From NCBI GenBank assembly GCA_945873195.1, contig CAMCDA010000018.1:1-39016 (forward strand): DNA of 39,016 nt, in the 5' to 3' direction. A program made the position numbers and the translations under genes. Of the stretch, positions 25,307-34,611 are shown in pieces. The stretch's first letter is position 1, and the number at the start of each line of letters is the position of its first letter. This DNA is from Asaia bogorensis (GTDB lineage Bacteria; Pseudomonadota; Alphaproteobacteria; Acetobacterales; Acetobacteraceae). The notes below the pieces were generated by a model. The model was given only the letters and a program-made list of their open reading frames with translations. It did no database searches and had not been told where the DNA came from.

Positions 25307-26326
25307 ATGAAGGCCCTCCGCCCGATCGGTCGCCGCATGGCCACGGCCCTGCCCAGCGTGGTGGGGGTCATCATCGTTACCTTCCTGTTGACCCGCGTTC
25401 TGCCCGGGGACACGGCCGCCTACTTCGCCGGCCCCGCGGCAACGCCGACCGCCATCGCCGAGATCAAGGCACGCCTCGGCCTGGACCAGTCCTTGCCGGT
25501 GCAGTTCATCCGCTACGTCGGCGACCTGGTGCGCGGAGATTTCGGCTCGTCTTTGACCACGGGCCAGCCGGTCCTGTCCGATATCACGGCGCGCCTGCCG
25601 GCCTCGGCCGAACTGGTCCTGGTCGCACTCGTCCTGGCCGTCTCCATCGCCGTCCCGCTCGGCATCATCGCCGCGCTGAAGGAACGTTCGTTCATCGATC
25701 ACGCCTGCCGCGTGGTCGCTACGGCCGGTGTGTCGCTGCCGGTGTTCTTTACCGGCCTGCTGCTGGTCTATGTGTTCTACTACATCCTGGGCTGGTCGAC
25801 CTCACCGTTGGGGCGCCTGGACGTCTTCGCCACCACGCCACCAACCATCACCGGCTTCTACCTGATCGACACGCTGCTGACGGGTGACCTGGAGGGCTTC
25901 CACGGCACGGTCGCCCAGCTGGCGCTGCCCGCGGCCACGCTTGCGATCTTCGCCTTGGCGCCGATCGCGCGGATGACACGCGGCTCCATGCTCGCGGTCC
26001 TGGAATCCGACTTCGTGCGCACCGCCCGCGCCGCCGGCCTGCCGCCGACAACCGTCGTCCTCACCTACGCCTTCCGCAACGCCGTCCTCCCGGTCATCAC
26101 CACGCTCGGCATGGTGTTCTCCTTCCTGCTTGGCGCGTCGGTGCTGGTGGAGAAGGTCTTCGCCTGGCCCGGCATCGGGTCCTACGCGGTGGAGGCGCTG
26201 ATCGCCTCCGACTACGCCCCCGTGCAGGGCTTCGTGCTGGTCATGGCGGTGCTGTATCTGCTGCTGAACCTCTGTATCGACATCCTGTATGGTCTGATTG
26301 ACCCCCGGGTGAGGATCGACGCATGA
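25307..26326 (+). CDS. ABC transporter permease DppB-type, system 1
   Basis: This inner-membrane permease has about six membrane segments and pairs with the next gene product to form the translocation channel. Family features are the N-terminal VVGVIIVTFLLTRVLPGD, the extracytoplasmic LGLDQSLPVQFIRYVGDLVRGDFG, and the cytoplasmic coupling-loop sequence YTAR-like FVRTARAAGLPPTTVVLTYAFRNAVLPVITTLG around residues 220-255. It ends with [13 protein letters not shown]. The 339-residue length is usual. It starts 5 bp after the substrate-binding gene and overlaps the next gene as ATGA. Confidence 0.93.
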   Translation: MKALRPIGRRMATALPSVVGVIIVTFLLTRVLPGDTAAYFAGPAATPTAIAEIKARLGLDQSLPVQFIRYVGDLVRGDFGSSLTTGQPVLSDITARLPASAELVLVALVLAVSIAVPLGIIAALKERSFIDHACRVVATAGVSLPVFFTGLLLVYVFYYILGWSTSPLGRLDVFATTPPTITGFYLIDTLLTGDLEGFHGTVAQLALPAATLAIFALAPIARMTRGSMLAVLESDFVRTARAAGLPPTTVVLTYAFRNAVLPVITTLGMVFSFLLGASVLVEKVFAWPGIGSYAVEALIASDYAPVQGFVLVMAVLYLLLNLCIDILYGLIDPRVRIDA

Positions 26327-27210
26327 GCGCGACCGAAATGGGCAGCGTCCGTCCGACCTCCGGCCTGACCGCCACGTTGCAGCACGCCCGCCACGTGATC
26401 ACCGAAAACCCGGTCACCGGCATCGCCTTCGCCCTGTTTCTGGTGCTGATCCTCGCGGCGATCTTTGGCCCGTCCTTGGTGCCCTACGACCCGCTGGCGA
26501 CCGACAGTTCGGCGTCCCTGCGTCCCCCGTCGGCGGCGCATTGGTTCGGCACCGACCAGTTGGGCCGCGATATCTTCAGCCGGGTCGTGGTGGCGACGCG
26601 GCTCGACATGATCATCGCGCTTAGCTCTGTCGCCGTCGTCTTCGCGGCGGGCGGGCTGGCGGGGATCTCGGCCGGGTATTTCGGCGGCTGGACCGACCGG
26701 ATCGTCGGCCGCCTCGCCGACACGATCATGGCCTTTCCGCTGTTCGTCCTGGCCATGGGCATCGTCGCCGCTTTGGGCAACACCGTCACCAACATCGTCA
26801 TCGCCACGGCGGTGGTGAACTTCCCCCTCTATGCTCGCCTGGCCCGCGCCGAGGCCAATATCCGCCGCGACGCCGGCTTCGTCCTCGCCGCCCGCCTGGC
26901 CGGCAACACCGACGCGCGCATCCTGCTGTTCCACATCCTGCCCAACATCCTGCCGATCATGGTCGTGCAGATGTCTCTGACCATGGGGTATGCGATCCTG
27001 AACGCCGCCGGCCTGTCCTTCATCGGTCTCGGTGTCCGCCCGCCGACCCCGGAATGGGGGATCATGGTGGCCGAGGGCGCGGCCGGCATCATCTCCGGCG
27101 AATGGTGGGTCGCATTGTTCCCCGGCCTGACGCTAATGGGCGCGGTGTTCTGCTTCAACCTGCTGGGGGACGGCCTGCGCGACATCGTCGACCCGCGGCG
27201 CCGCACATGA
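26323..27210 (+). CDS. ABC transporter permease DppC-type, system 1
   Basis: This is the second permease of system 1. It shows the DppC signature [16 protein letters not shown] near residue 68, [28 protein letters not shown], the coupling-helix region [25 protein letters not shown], and [19 protein letters not shown] near the C-terminus. The 295-residue length fits. Four-base overlaps on both sides indicate tight translational coupling with the DppB-type permease and the fused ATPase. Confidence 0.94.
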   Translation: MSATEMGSVRPTSGLTATLQHARHVITENPVTGIAFALFLVLILAAIFGPSLVPYDPLATDSSASLRPPSAAHWFGTDQLGRDIFSRVVVATRLDMIIALSSVAVVFAAGGLAGISAGYFGGWTDRIVGRLADTIMAFPLFVLAMGIVAALGNTVTNIVIATAVVNFPLYARLARAEANIRRDAGFVLAARLAGNTDARILLFHILPNILPIMVVQMSLTMGYAILNAAGLSFIGLGVRPPTPEWGIMVAEGAAGIISGEWWVALFPGLTLMGAVFCFNLLGDGLRDIVDPRRRT

Positions 27211-28841
27211 GGCCGGCCATGGAAACCCTCCCGCTTCTGGATGTGCATGACCTGACGGTCGAGTTCGCCACGCGGCGCGGCGTCGTCCGGGCGGTGGAGC
27301 ATGTCGACCTGTCCGTCCGGCGTGGCGAAATCCTGGGCATCGTCGGGGAGTCGGGCTCGGGCAAGTCGGTCACGTCCTATGCCGTGATGCGCATCCTCGA
27401 TCGCGCCGGCCGCATCGCCGAGGGCAGCGTCACGTTTTCCGGTATGGACCTGCGGAATTTGCCGGAAGCCGACATGCGCGACCTGCGCGGGCGCGAGATT
27501 TCGATGGTGTTCCAGAACCCCCGCGCTGCGCTGAACCCGATCCGCAAGATCGGAAGGCAGATCGAAGACGTGCTGTTGCGCCACGGCCAGACCGCGCGTG
27601 CCGACGCCCGCGCCAAAGCCATCGCCATGCTCGACCGCGTCCGCATCGCCCGCCCCGAGGAACGTTACAACGCCTATCCGTTCGAGCTGTCGGGCGGGAT
27701 GTGCCAGCGCGTGGTGATCGCCCTCGCGCTGGCCTGCCGTCCGCGCCTGCTGATCGCCGATGAACCGACGACGGGCCTGGACGTCACCACCCAGAAGGCG
27801 GTGATGGACCTGATCGTGGAGCTGACCTGGGAAAGTAGGATGTCGGCGATCCTGATCACCCACGATCTCGGACTCGCCGCCACCTATTGCGATATTGTTA
27901 TGGTGATGGAGAAGGGCCGGGTGGTGGAGGCGGCACCCGCCGCGACAATCTTCTCGGCCCCCACGCACCCCTATACCAAGCGTCTGTTGCGGGCGACGCC
28001 GCGCCCTGGGGCGACATTGCGCGACCTGATCACCGACCCGCCGCCCAAGACGGTGCCGACCACCATGCCTAAATCCGGCCGCCTGCTGGATGTGCGCGGC
28101 CTGGTGAAGACCTATGGCACCGTCAACGCCGTGGACGGCCTCGACTTGCACATCGACCGCGGAGAGAGCGTCGGCCTGGTGGGGGAGTCCGGCTGCGGCA
28201 AGTCCACCACATCGATGATGATCATGCGCCTGCTCGATCCATCCGACGGCAGCATCCATTTCGATGGGCAGGAGATCGCGGCGATCCCCGCCCGCGCCTT
28301 CCCCCGCCATGCGTTGCGCAAGCGCATCCAGATGGTGTTCCAGGACCCGACCGACAGCCTGAACCCACGCTTCACCGCCGAACGTGCCATCGCCGATCCG
28401 ATCCTGCGCATGGCCGACCGCATGGGCCGTGACGCGCTGCGCGCTCGGTGCGAGGAACTGGCGGGCCTCGTGGGCCTGCCCACGCATCTGCTCGATCGGT
28501 TTCCGCACCAGTTGTCGGGTGGACAGAAAGCGCGCGTCGGCATCGCCCGAGCCATCGCGCTGAACCCCGATCTGGTGATCCTGGACGAGCCGACCGCCGC
28601 GCTGGATGTTTCCGTCCAGGCGGTGGTCCTGAACCTTCTGCAGAAACTCAAGATCACCCTCGGCATGTCTTATCTGTTCGTCAGCCACGATTTGCATGTC
28701 GTGCGCTTGCTGTGCGACCGCGTCATCGTCATGCGGACCGGCCGCATCGTCGAGCAGGGCACCGCCCAGCAGGTGCTCGAGGCCCCGACGGCTGGCTACA
28801 CGCGCGAACTGCTAGCGGCCGTGCCGCATCCACCGGCCTGA
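27207..28841 (+). CDS. Fused dual ABC ATPase (DppD-DppF type), system 1
   Basis: A single 544-residue polypeptide carries both nucleotide-binding domains of the importer. The first (about 10-270) has Walker A GESGSGKS near 47-54, signature LSGGMCQRV and Walker [13 protein letters not shown]. The second (about 290-540) has Walker A GESGCGKS near 323-330, signature LSGGQKARV and Walker [13 protein letters not shown]. The first signature has MC in place of the usual QR/LR pair, a mild departure. The start at 27207 overlaps the permease stop as ATGA; an ATG at 27219 (METLPLLD) is an alternative. The fused form contrasts with system 2, where the ATPases are separate genes. Confidence 0.94.
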   Translation: MRPAMETLPLLDVHDLTVEFATRRGVVRAVEHVDLSVRRGEILGIVGESGSGKSVTSYAVMRILDRAGRIAEGSVTFSGMDLRNLPEADMRDLRGREISMVFQNPRAALNPIRKIGRQIEDVLLRHGQTARADARAKAIAMLDRVRIARPEERYNAYPFELSGGMCQRVVIALALACRPRLLIADEPTTGLDVTTQKAVMDLIVELTWESRMSAILITHDLGLAATYCDIVMVMEKGRVVEAAPAATIFSAPTHPYTKRLLRATPRPGATLRDLITDPPPKTVPTTMPKSGRLLDVRGLVKTYGTVNAVDGLDLHIDRGESVGLVGESGCGKSTTSMMIMRLLDPSDGSIHFDGQEIAAIPARAFPRHALRKRIQMVFQDPTDSLNPRFTAERAIADPILRMADRMGRDALRARCEELAGLVGLPTHLLDRFPHQLSGGQKARVGIARAIALNPDLVILDEPTAALDVSVQAVVLNLLQKLKITLGMSYLFVSHDLHVVRLLCDRVIVMRTGRIVEQGTAQQVLEAPTAGYTRELLAAVPHPPA

Positions 28842-28846
28842 CGCCC

Positions 28847-29563
28847 ATGGCACCTCGTCCCTTGGCACCCAGGAAAACCCATGCGGAACGACTCCGCATT
28901 CAGATCGCCGACGAGATCGTGCGCGGTGATCTGCCGCCCGGCTCCCCGCTTGATGAGGCGTCACTCGCCCGCCGCTTCGGCGTGTCCCGCACCCCGGTAC
29001 GGGAAGCCCTGCGGGAGCTGTCCGCGGCCGGCCTGGTCAGCATCCAGCCCCATCGCGGTGCCATCGTCACCCGCCCCACCGCAGCTGGCGTTGAGGATAT
29101 GTTCGCCGTGATGGCGGAGTTGGAGGCGCTGTGTGCCGGTCTCGCCGCGATAACAATGACACCCTCGGAACGATCGGCGCTGGGCGCCATCCACGCGACG
29201 CTGCGCGACCTGATCCATTGCGGTGACCCACAGCAATATCACGAGGTGAATGAGCGCTTTCACCACGCCATCTACCTGGGTAGTCGCAATGCCTACCTGG
29301 CCGAGGTAACGCTGACGACCCGCGCGCGATTGGCGCCATTTCGGCGAGCGCAGTTCCGGACGGCGGGCCGCCTTGCGCTCTCATATGAGGAGCACGATCG
29401 GGTGGTGCGTGCAATCGAACGAGGCGACCGGACGGCGGCGGCGTTGGCGATGCGAGATCACATCGGAATCGTTCACTTCGCCTATGAGCATTACGCCCGT
29501 GATCCGCGCGCGCCTGTCTGGCCGCTACTGGCCGAAGCCATGCCATCGGAGGACCAACCATGA
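28847..29563 (+). CDS. GntR family transcriptional regulator (FCD domain)
   Basis: This is a DNA-binding regulator of the FadR/FCD branch. The N-terminal winged helix covers about residues 8-75 and includes LDEASLARRFGVSRTPVREALRELSAAGLVSIQPHRGAIVT. The C-terminal FCD ligand-binding domain (about 85-220) has the acidic and histidine positions in MFAVMAELEALCAGLA, YHEVNERFHHAIY, EEHDRVVRAIERGD and MRDHIGIV that usually bind a metal and an organic acid. The 238-residue length is normal. It is cotranscribed with the genes it probably controls and is the natural candidate to bind the palindrome at 23630-23641. It overlaps the next gene as ATGA. Confidence 0.92.
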   Translation: MAPRPLAPRKTHAERLRIQIADEIVRGDLPPGSPLDEASLARRFGVSRTPVREALRELSAAGLVSIQPHRGAIVTRPTAAGVEDMFAVMAELEALCAGLAAITMTPSERSALGAIHATLRDLIHCGDPQQYHEVNERFHHAIYLGSRNAYLAEVTLTTRARLAPFRRAQFRTAGRLALSYEEHDRVVRAIERGDRTAAALAMRDHIGIVHFAYEHYARDPRAPVWPLLAEAMPSEDQP

Positions 29564-31284
29564 CTGATCCGATCACGATGGCCGAAGCCGCGTTGGCGGC
29601 TGATCGCGCGCATGATGACCCCGCGATCTGGGTTACTCGGTCGCCGGACAGGGCGATCCTCGATCGCGCCCGTGCCCTGGCGGCCGAGGGTCGGTGTGAC
29701 CGTCCTCTTTGGGGCGTGCCGTTCGCGGTCAAGGACAACATCGATGTCGCGGGACTGCCGACGACCGCCGCCTGTCCGGCCTTCGCCTACACACCCACCG
29801 AGGACTCCCCGGCCGTGCGGCGCCTGCTCGACGCCGGCGCGATCCTGATCGGCAAGACGAACCTGGATCAATTCGCCACCGGTCTGGTTGGCGTGCGTAG
29901 CCCTTATGGCATCCCGCGCAATGTCTTTGACGCTGGCCACGTGCCGGGCGGATCGTCGTCCGGATCGGCCTGCGCGGTTGCCGCGGGAATTACGCGCTTT
30001 GCCCTGGGAACCGACACCGCCGGATCAGGCCGTGTGCCGGCGGCCTTCGGCAACATCGTGGGGTTGAAGCCTACCATCGGCAGCGTCTCGGCGCGCGGAA
30101 TGGTGCCTGCCTGCCGGTCGATCGACACGATCTCGGTCTTCGCGCGCTCGGTCGATGAAGCGCTGGCCGTCCAACGGGTGATCGCCGCTTATGATCCAGC
30201 CGACCCCTATTCCCGTGCCGCGCCGTTTCCGCATCTCCGGCGGTCCCAGGCGCCGACCGCTTTGCGCGTGCGGTTTGCTGATCCGGGGTCCATCTGCGCG
30301 CCGGCCGTAGCGGAGGCAACGCGCGCCGTCGCGGAATCCCTGGCCGCGGAACAATTCGACATCACCCCGTTCCTGGAAATTGCCCGCTTGCTGTACGACG
30401 GACCCTGGGTCGCGGAGCGGACGGCGGCATTGGAGCATGTGCTGCGCGACCACGCTGAGGCCTGCCATCCGGTGACCCGAGGCATCCTGGAGGGCGGACA
30501 GACCCGGCGGACGGTCGATGCGTTCCACGCCTTTCACAAACTGGCCCAGGCTCGACGGCTCGCATCCGACCTGTTCGCCCACTGCGATGCCCTGCTTCTA
30601 CCCACCACGCCATATTGCCCAACGCTGGACGAACTCGCCGCCGATCCGATCGGCCCCAACAGCCGGTTGGGCATTTTCACCAACTTCGTCAATCTTTGCG
30701 ATCTGGCGGCGATCGCGGTCCCGGCCGGGTTCGGGCCCGATGGCCTACCGGTTGGCGTGACACTGATCGGGCCAGCCTGGTCCGAAGGACGGCTGGCGGC
30801 GATCGCCGATCAGATCCACCGCGCGCGCGCGACCACCTCCGGCGCGACCGGTCTGGCACTGCCCCCCGCCGAGGCAACCGATCCGATGGTTCCCGAGGAA
30901 ACGGCGCTGTTCTGTATCGGTGCGCATATGTCCGGCCTGCCCTTGAACGGGCAGTTGCTCGATCTGGGCGGGCGGTTCCTGCGCGTGGCCCGAACCATCC
31001 CCACCTATCGCCTGCACGCGATCGGGGAACGCCCCGGCCTGCTGCGCGCCCCCGAAGGTTCGGCCATCGAGGGCGAGGTGTGGGCATTGCCCACCACCGC
31101 CATCGGCGCCTTGCTCGCCCGAGTGCCAGCGCCACTAGGTTTTGGAACCGTCGATCTGACCGACGGCCCCTGTCTCGGCTTCCTGGCGGAGGCCGACGGC
31201 GTCGCGGGCAAGCCCGACATCACGGCCCATGGGGGCTGGCGCGCTTGGCTCGCCGCCAGGGCTCTCGGGAAGGAGAACGCCTGA
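29560..31284 (+). CDS. atzF: Allophanate hydrolase, AtzF type
   Basis: AtzF hydrolyses allophanate to ammonia and CO2, the last step of cyanuric acid and urea-carboxylase pathways. The 574-residue protein has an N-terminal amidase-signature domain and a separate C-terminal domain (about 445-574), the two-part layout of AtzF. The Ser-cisSer-Lys triad is K58 in VKDNIDVAGLPTTA, S132 in GGSSSGSA and S156 in GTDTAGSGRVPAAF, with the family's 24-residue spacing between serines. The C-terminal part contains CIGAHMSGLPLNGQLL, a segment ending RTIPTYRLHAI, and ITAHGGWRAWLAAR, all close to AtzF. No biotin-dependent urea carboxylase domain or gene is present, so allophanate must come from another source. 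Confidence 0.92.
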   Translation: MTDPITMAEAALAADRAHDDPAIWVTRSPDRAILDRARALAAEGRCDRPLWGVPFAVKDNIDVAGLPTTAACPAFAYTPTEDSPAVRRLLDAGAILIGKTNLDQFATGLVGVRSPYGIPRNVFDAGHVPGGSSSGSACAVAAGITRFALGTDTAGSGRVPAAFGNIVGLKPTIGSVSARGMVPACRSIDTISVFARSVDEALAVQRVIAAYDPADPYSRAAPFPHLRRSQAPTALRVRFADPGSICAPAVAEATRAVAESLAAEQFDITPFLEIARLLYDGPWVAERTAALEHVLRDHAEACHPVTRGILEGGQTRRTVDAFHAFHKLAQARRLASDLFAHCDALLLPTTPYCPTLDELAADPIGPNSRLGIFTNFVNLCDLAAIAVPAGFGPDGLPVGVTLIGPAWSEGRLAAIADQIHRARATTSGATGLALPPAEATDPMVPEETALFCIGAHMSGLPLNGQLLDLGGRFLRVARTIPTYRLHAIGERPGLLRAPEGSAIEGEVWALPTTAIGALLARVPAPLGFGTVDLTDGPCLGFLAEADGVAGKPDITAHGGWRAWLAARALGKENA

Positions 31285-31466
31285 TGCCGCCGGATGACCT
31301 GGACACACTGATCAGCGCGGGCACGGCCGTGCTGGGGATCACAGTCGATCCCGCGTGGCACGACGCGGTGCGTGCCAACCTTGAAGTCACCTTGCGCCTC
31401 GCCGCCCTCGTGGATGCCTTCCCTTTGCCGGATGAGGCCGACCCAGCCCCGGTATTCCGGGCATGA
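31284..31466 (+). CDS. atzG: AtzG-type small amidase subunit (DUF4089)
   Basis: This 60-residue protein is easily missed because it is so short. It matches the DUF4089/AtzG pattern: a helical segment containing ANLEVTLRLAALVDAFPLPD followed by the hallmark DEADPAPVFRA at the C-terminus. In the cyanuric acid pathway AtzG forms a complex with AtzE and is needed for a soluble, active amidase, much like GatC with GatA. Its ATG overlaps the atzF stop by one base (TGATG) and its stop overlaps the atzE start as ATGA, so stoichiometric coupled synthesis with the amidase is expected. The related HpxX protein of oxalurate breakdown is an alternative name. Confidence 0.88.
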   Translation: MPPDDLDTLISAGTAVLGITVDPAWHDAVRANLEVTLRLAALVDAFPLPDEADPAPVFRA

Positions 31467-32788
31467 CGGCGGCATCCGCCACGGCGGCGGTGGAAGCCAC
31501 GCTCGCTCGGATCGCCGAACGCAATCCCGTGCTCAATGCCTTCACCGCGGTCGTCGCGGATCGCGCTCGGGCCCGCGCGGCAGCGCTGGACGCCTCCCGC
31601 AAGGCTGGGCGACCGGCATTACCGCTAGAGGGCATGCCCTTCGCGGTGAAGAACCTCATTGATGTGGCCGGACTACCGACTCTCGCCGGATCGCGCATCA
31701 ACCGCGACAGGCCCCCCGCAGAGGCCGACGCAACGCTGGTACGCCGCCTGGAATCCGCCGGAGCGATCCTGGTGGGAGCGCTGAACATGGGCGAATACGC
31801 CTATGACTTCACCGGCGAGAACGTCCACGACGGGCCGTCCTGCAACCCCCACGACCCAACCCGCATGACCGGTGGGTCGTCCGGCGGATCGGGTGGCGCG
31901 GTTGGCGGGGGGCTGGTGCCGCTGGCCCTGGGATCGGACACCAACGGCTCGATCCGTGTGCCGGCGTCATTCTGTGGCGTGTTCGGGCTGAAGCCCACCT
32001 TCGGCCGGTTGTCGCGGGCCGGCAGCTTTCCCTTTGTCACGAGCCTCGACCATCTCGGGCCGCTCGCCCGCACCGTCGATGATCTTGCGCGCGCCTATGA
32101 CGCGATGCAGGGCGCGGACCCGGCCGACCCTACCTGCGCCGACCGTTCTGCCGAACCGGTTAGCCAGGACCTGGCACGCGGGCCGGATGGACTGCGCATC
32201 GCCATGCTGGGCGGATACTTCCGCATGGGCGCCACGTCACAGGCCCTTGAAGCCGTCGCCGCGGTGGCCAAAAGCCTCGGCGCCACGCGGGAGATGGAAC
32301 TGCCGGAAGCCGCCCGCGCCCGCGCCGCCGCCTTCGTGATTTCGACGACCGAGGGCGCCGCCCTGCATCTGGACCGCCTTCGGACCCGTCCCGGCGACTT
32401 CGATCCCGCGGTGCGGGACCGGCTGATTGCCGGCGCGCTGGTGCCCGCGCCGCTGGTGACCCGCGCCCAGAAATTTCGCCGCTGGTATCGTGACGCCGTG
32501 CTGACACTGTTCGATGACGTGGACATCCTTCTTGCCCCCGCGACCCCGTGTTCGGCGCTTGCGCTCGGCCAGACAACCTTGGACCTTGGCGGAGAAATCG
32601 TGCCGCTGCGGCCGAATATCGGAATCTACACCCAGCCGATTTCGTTCATCGGATTGCCGGTGGCAACAGTGCCCGTGGCCGGACCTGGCCTGCCCATCGG
32701 GGTCCAGATCATCGCCGCGCCCTGGCGCGAGGACCTCGTGTTACGGACGGCATGGCGGTTGGAGCAAGCCGGGTTCAAATCAGTGTGA
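31463..32788 (+). CDS. atzE: AtzE-type amidase-signature hydrolase
   Basis: AtzE with AtzG removes ammonia from 1-carboxybiuret to give 1,3-dicarboxyurea. The 441-residue amidase-signature protein has its catalytic triad at K63 (FAVKNLIDVAG), S139 (TGGSSGGSGG) and S163 (GSDTNGSIRVPASF), with the family's 24-residue spacing. FTGENVHDGPSCNPHDPTRM and ATPCSALALGQ are typical of the AtzE/HpxY branch. Direct coupling to the small DUF4089 gene upstream supports this assignment over a general amidase. Substrate is inferred from context; HpxY-type enzymes acting on oxalurate share the same organisation. Confidence 0.88.
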   Translation: MTAASATAAVEATLARIAERNPVLNAFTAVVADRARARAAALDASRKAGRPALPLEGMPFAVKNLIDVAGLPTLAGSRINRDRPPAEADATLVRRLESAGAILVGALNMGEYAYDFTGENVHDGPSCNPHDPTRMTGGSSGGSGGAVGGGLVPLALGSDTNGSIRVPASFCGVFGLKPTFGRLSRAGSFPFVTSLDHLGPLARTVDDLARAYDAMQGADPADPTCADRSAEPVSQDLARGPDGLRIAMLGGYFRMGATSQALEAVAAVAKSLGATREMELPEAARARAAAFVISTTEGAALHLDRLRTRPGDFDPAVRDRLIAGALVPAPLVTRAQKFRRWYRDAVLTLFDDVDILLAPATPCSALALGQTTLDLGGEIVPLRPNIGIYTQPISFIGLPVATVPVAGPGLPIGVQIIAAPWREDLVLRTAWRLEQAGFKSV

Positions 32789-32863
32789 CCCGCTCGGTGG
32801 CAGAGCGCATTTCAGTGTTTGGCCCCGCTTGTTTCCGAACCCGACACACGGCTAAGGTTGCTG

Positions 32864-33781
32864 ATGCTTCTGTTGCTCTTTCGCCGGTTGATCGTTGCGC
32901 TGCTGGTCTGTACTGCGGTCCTGATCTTCGCCTTCGCCTTGACCCGCCTCGCGGGTGACTTGGCGACCTCGATCGCCGGGCCAAACGCGACCGCCAACGA
33001 TATCGAGGTTGTCCGCAAGGCCTATGGCCTGGACAAGCCCATAGTGACACAGTTCTTTGACTGGGTGATGCGCGCCGCCGTGGGCGACTTCGGCCAGTCC
33101 TATTTCTACAAGGAACGCGTCTCCACGCTGATCTTCGATCGGTTGCCCATCACCATGACCCTTGGATTGGTGGGGCTGGGCATCGCACTGGTCGTCGCGC
33201 TGCCCTTGGGGGTAATCGCCGCGCTGAATGAGGGCCGGCTGATCGACCGCCTGATCTCGCTGGTCGCACTTCTGGGCCAGGCGCTGCCATCCTTCTGGCT
33301 TGGCCTCATGCTAATGATCACACTGGGCTTGCATCTCGGGTGGCTGCCGGTCTCCGGCACCGGCACGTGGCAGCATTTCGTGATGCCTGGAATCGTGCTG
33401 TCGTTTTCCGCCATCCCGGCCCTGATGCGGCTGACGCGCAGTGGGATGATCGACGCGATGGCGGCCGACTATATCCGGACAGCGCGCGCCAAGGGCCTGT
33501 CGCGCGGGTCCATCATCCTCAAGCACGCGGCCCGCAACGCCGCCATGCCGGTTGTTTCCATCGCCGCCGTTCAGTTGGGATTCATGCTTGGTGGATCAAT
33601 CGTTATCGAGACGGTATTCGCTCTGCACGGAGTAGGGTTCCTGGCCTGGGAGTCGATCAGCAAGAACGATTTCCCGACCGTGCAGGCGGTCGTTCTGCTG
33701 CTTGCGATCCTGTACACGCTGCTGACGCTGCTGGCTGACCTTCTGAACGCGGTGCTCGATCCCCGGCTCCGCGCATCATGA
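32864..33781 (+). CDS. ABC transporter permease DppB-type, system 2
   Basis: This is the first permease of a second oligopeptide-type importer. The 305-residue protein shows the N-terminal LIVALLVCTAVLIFAFALTRLAGD, then YGLDKPIVTQFFDWVMRAAVGDFGQSY, and the coupling region YIRTARAKGLSRGSIILKHAARNAAMPVVSI. The frame is open from a TTG at 32819, but the ATG at 32864 follows AAGG at a good distance and begins the first membrane helix. The 75-bp gap after the amidase gene is the largest within this part of the operon; I see no sigma-54 site in it. Confidence 0.92.
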   Translation: MLLLLFRRLIVALLVCTAVLIFAFALTRLAGDLATSIAGPNATANDIEVVRKAYGLDKPIVTQFFDWVMRAAVGDFGQSYFYKERVSTLIFDRLPITMTLGLVGLGIALVVALPLGVIAALNEGRLIDRLISLVALLGQALPSFWLGLMLMITLGLHLGWLPVSGTGTWQHFVMPGIVLSFSAIPALMRLTRSGMIDAMAADYIRTARAKGLSRGSIILKHAARNAAMPVVSIAAVQLGFMLGGSIVIETVFALHGVGFLAWESISKNDFPTVQAVVLLLAILYTLLTLLADLLNAVLDPRLRAS

Positions 33782-34611
33782 GGGCCTCCAACAAGATCGG
33801 TCTTTGGATCGGCGCGGTGATCTTCGTCGGGATTGGGCTGATCGCGCTTTTCGCCCCGTTGCTGGCGCCGCATGATCCGTATCTGCAGGACCTGACACGG
33901 CGCTTGCTGCCGCCGTTCTGGATGGACGGTACGAACCCCGCCTATCTGCTCGGGACCGATCAGTTAGGCCGGGATTATCTGTCCCGGCTGATCTATGGCG
34001 CTCGCATTTCGATGCTGATCGGCATCCTGACCGTCGTGGGGTCCGGCGTGATCGGTACGGCGATCGGCGTCGCCGGAGGCTTCTTCGGCGGCAAGGTGGA
34101 TGATGTCGTGATGTTCGCCATCACAACGCGGCTGTCGATCCCCTTGATCCTGGTCGCGCTGGCAGTCGTGTCACTGGTCGGTGGTTCCACAACGGTCGTC
34201 GTTATGACGCTCGGCCTATTGCTGTGGGATCGCTTCGCCGTGGTCGCGCGCGTGGCGACGATGCAGGTCCGCACGCAGGACTTCGTGGCCGCCGCCTGGT
34301 CGGCCGGCTGCTCCCAGTTTCACATCGTGCTGCGGGAGATCCTGCCGAACATCCTGGCACCGCTCGCGGTCGTCACGACGCTGGAGATGGCGCTGGCAAT
34401 TCTGCTGGAGGCCGCGTTGTCCTTCCTCGGCCTGGGTGTGCCGCCGCCGCTGCCGTCCTGGGGACTGATGATCGCGGAAGGGAAGGACTACATGTTTTTC
34501 AGCCCCTGGGTGATCATGATCCCCGGCCTGTCGCTCTGCGCGCTGGTGTTCGGCATCAATCTGCTGGGGGATGGCCTGCGCGACCTGCTGCACACCGGAC
34601 GGACAACCTAA
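33778..34611 (+). CDS. ABC transporter permease DppC-type, system 2
   Basis: This 277-residue permease has the DppC signature [22 protein letters not shown] near residue 58. It continues with DDVVMFAITTRLSIPLILVALAVVSL, the coupling helix FAVVARVATMQVRTQDFVAAAWSAG, and LGLGVPPPLPSWGLMIAEG near the C-terminus, ending with [10 protein letters not shown]. It overlaps the preceding permease as ATGA and the following ATPase by one base (TAATG). The N-terminal soluble extension seen in system 1 is shorter here. Confidence 0.94.
   Translation: MRASNKIGLWIGAVIFVGIGLIALFAPLLAPHDPYLQDLTRRLLPPFWMDGTNPAYLLGTDQLGRDYLSRLIYGARISMLIGILTVVGSGVIGTAIGVAGGFFGGKVDDVVMFAITTRLSIPLILVALAVVSLVGGSTTVVVMTLGLLLWDRFAVVARVATMQVRTQDFVAAAWSAGCSQFHIVLREILPNILAPLAVVTTLEMALAILLEAALSFLGLGVPPPLPSWGLMIAEGKDYMFFSPWVIMIPGLSLCALVFGINLLGDGLRDLLHTGRTT

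Noticed and set aside
26829-28697. Open frame of 622 codons on the minus strand opposite the DppC-type permease and fused ATPase
   Set aside because: It mirrors strongly conserved transporter genes and has a shadow-frame composition rich in His, Arg, Gly and Asp.
29560-32788. Urea amidolyase or guanidine-carboxylase pathway as the explanation for allophanate hydrolase
   Set aside because: There is no biotin carboxylase, biotin-carrier or carboxyguanidine deiminase gene in the cluster, while AtzE-, AtzG- and AtzH-type genes are present.
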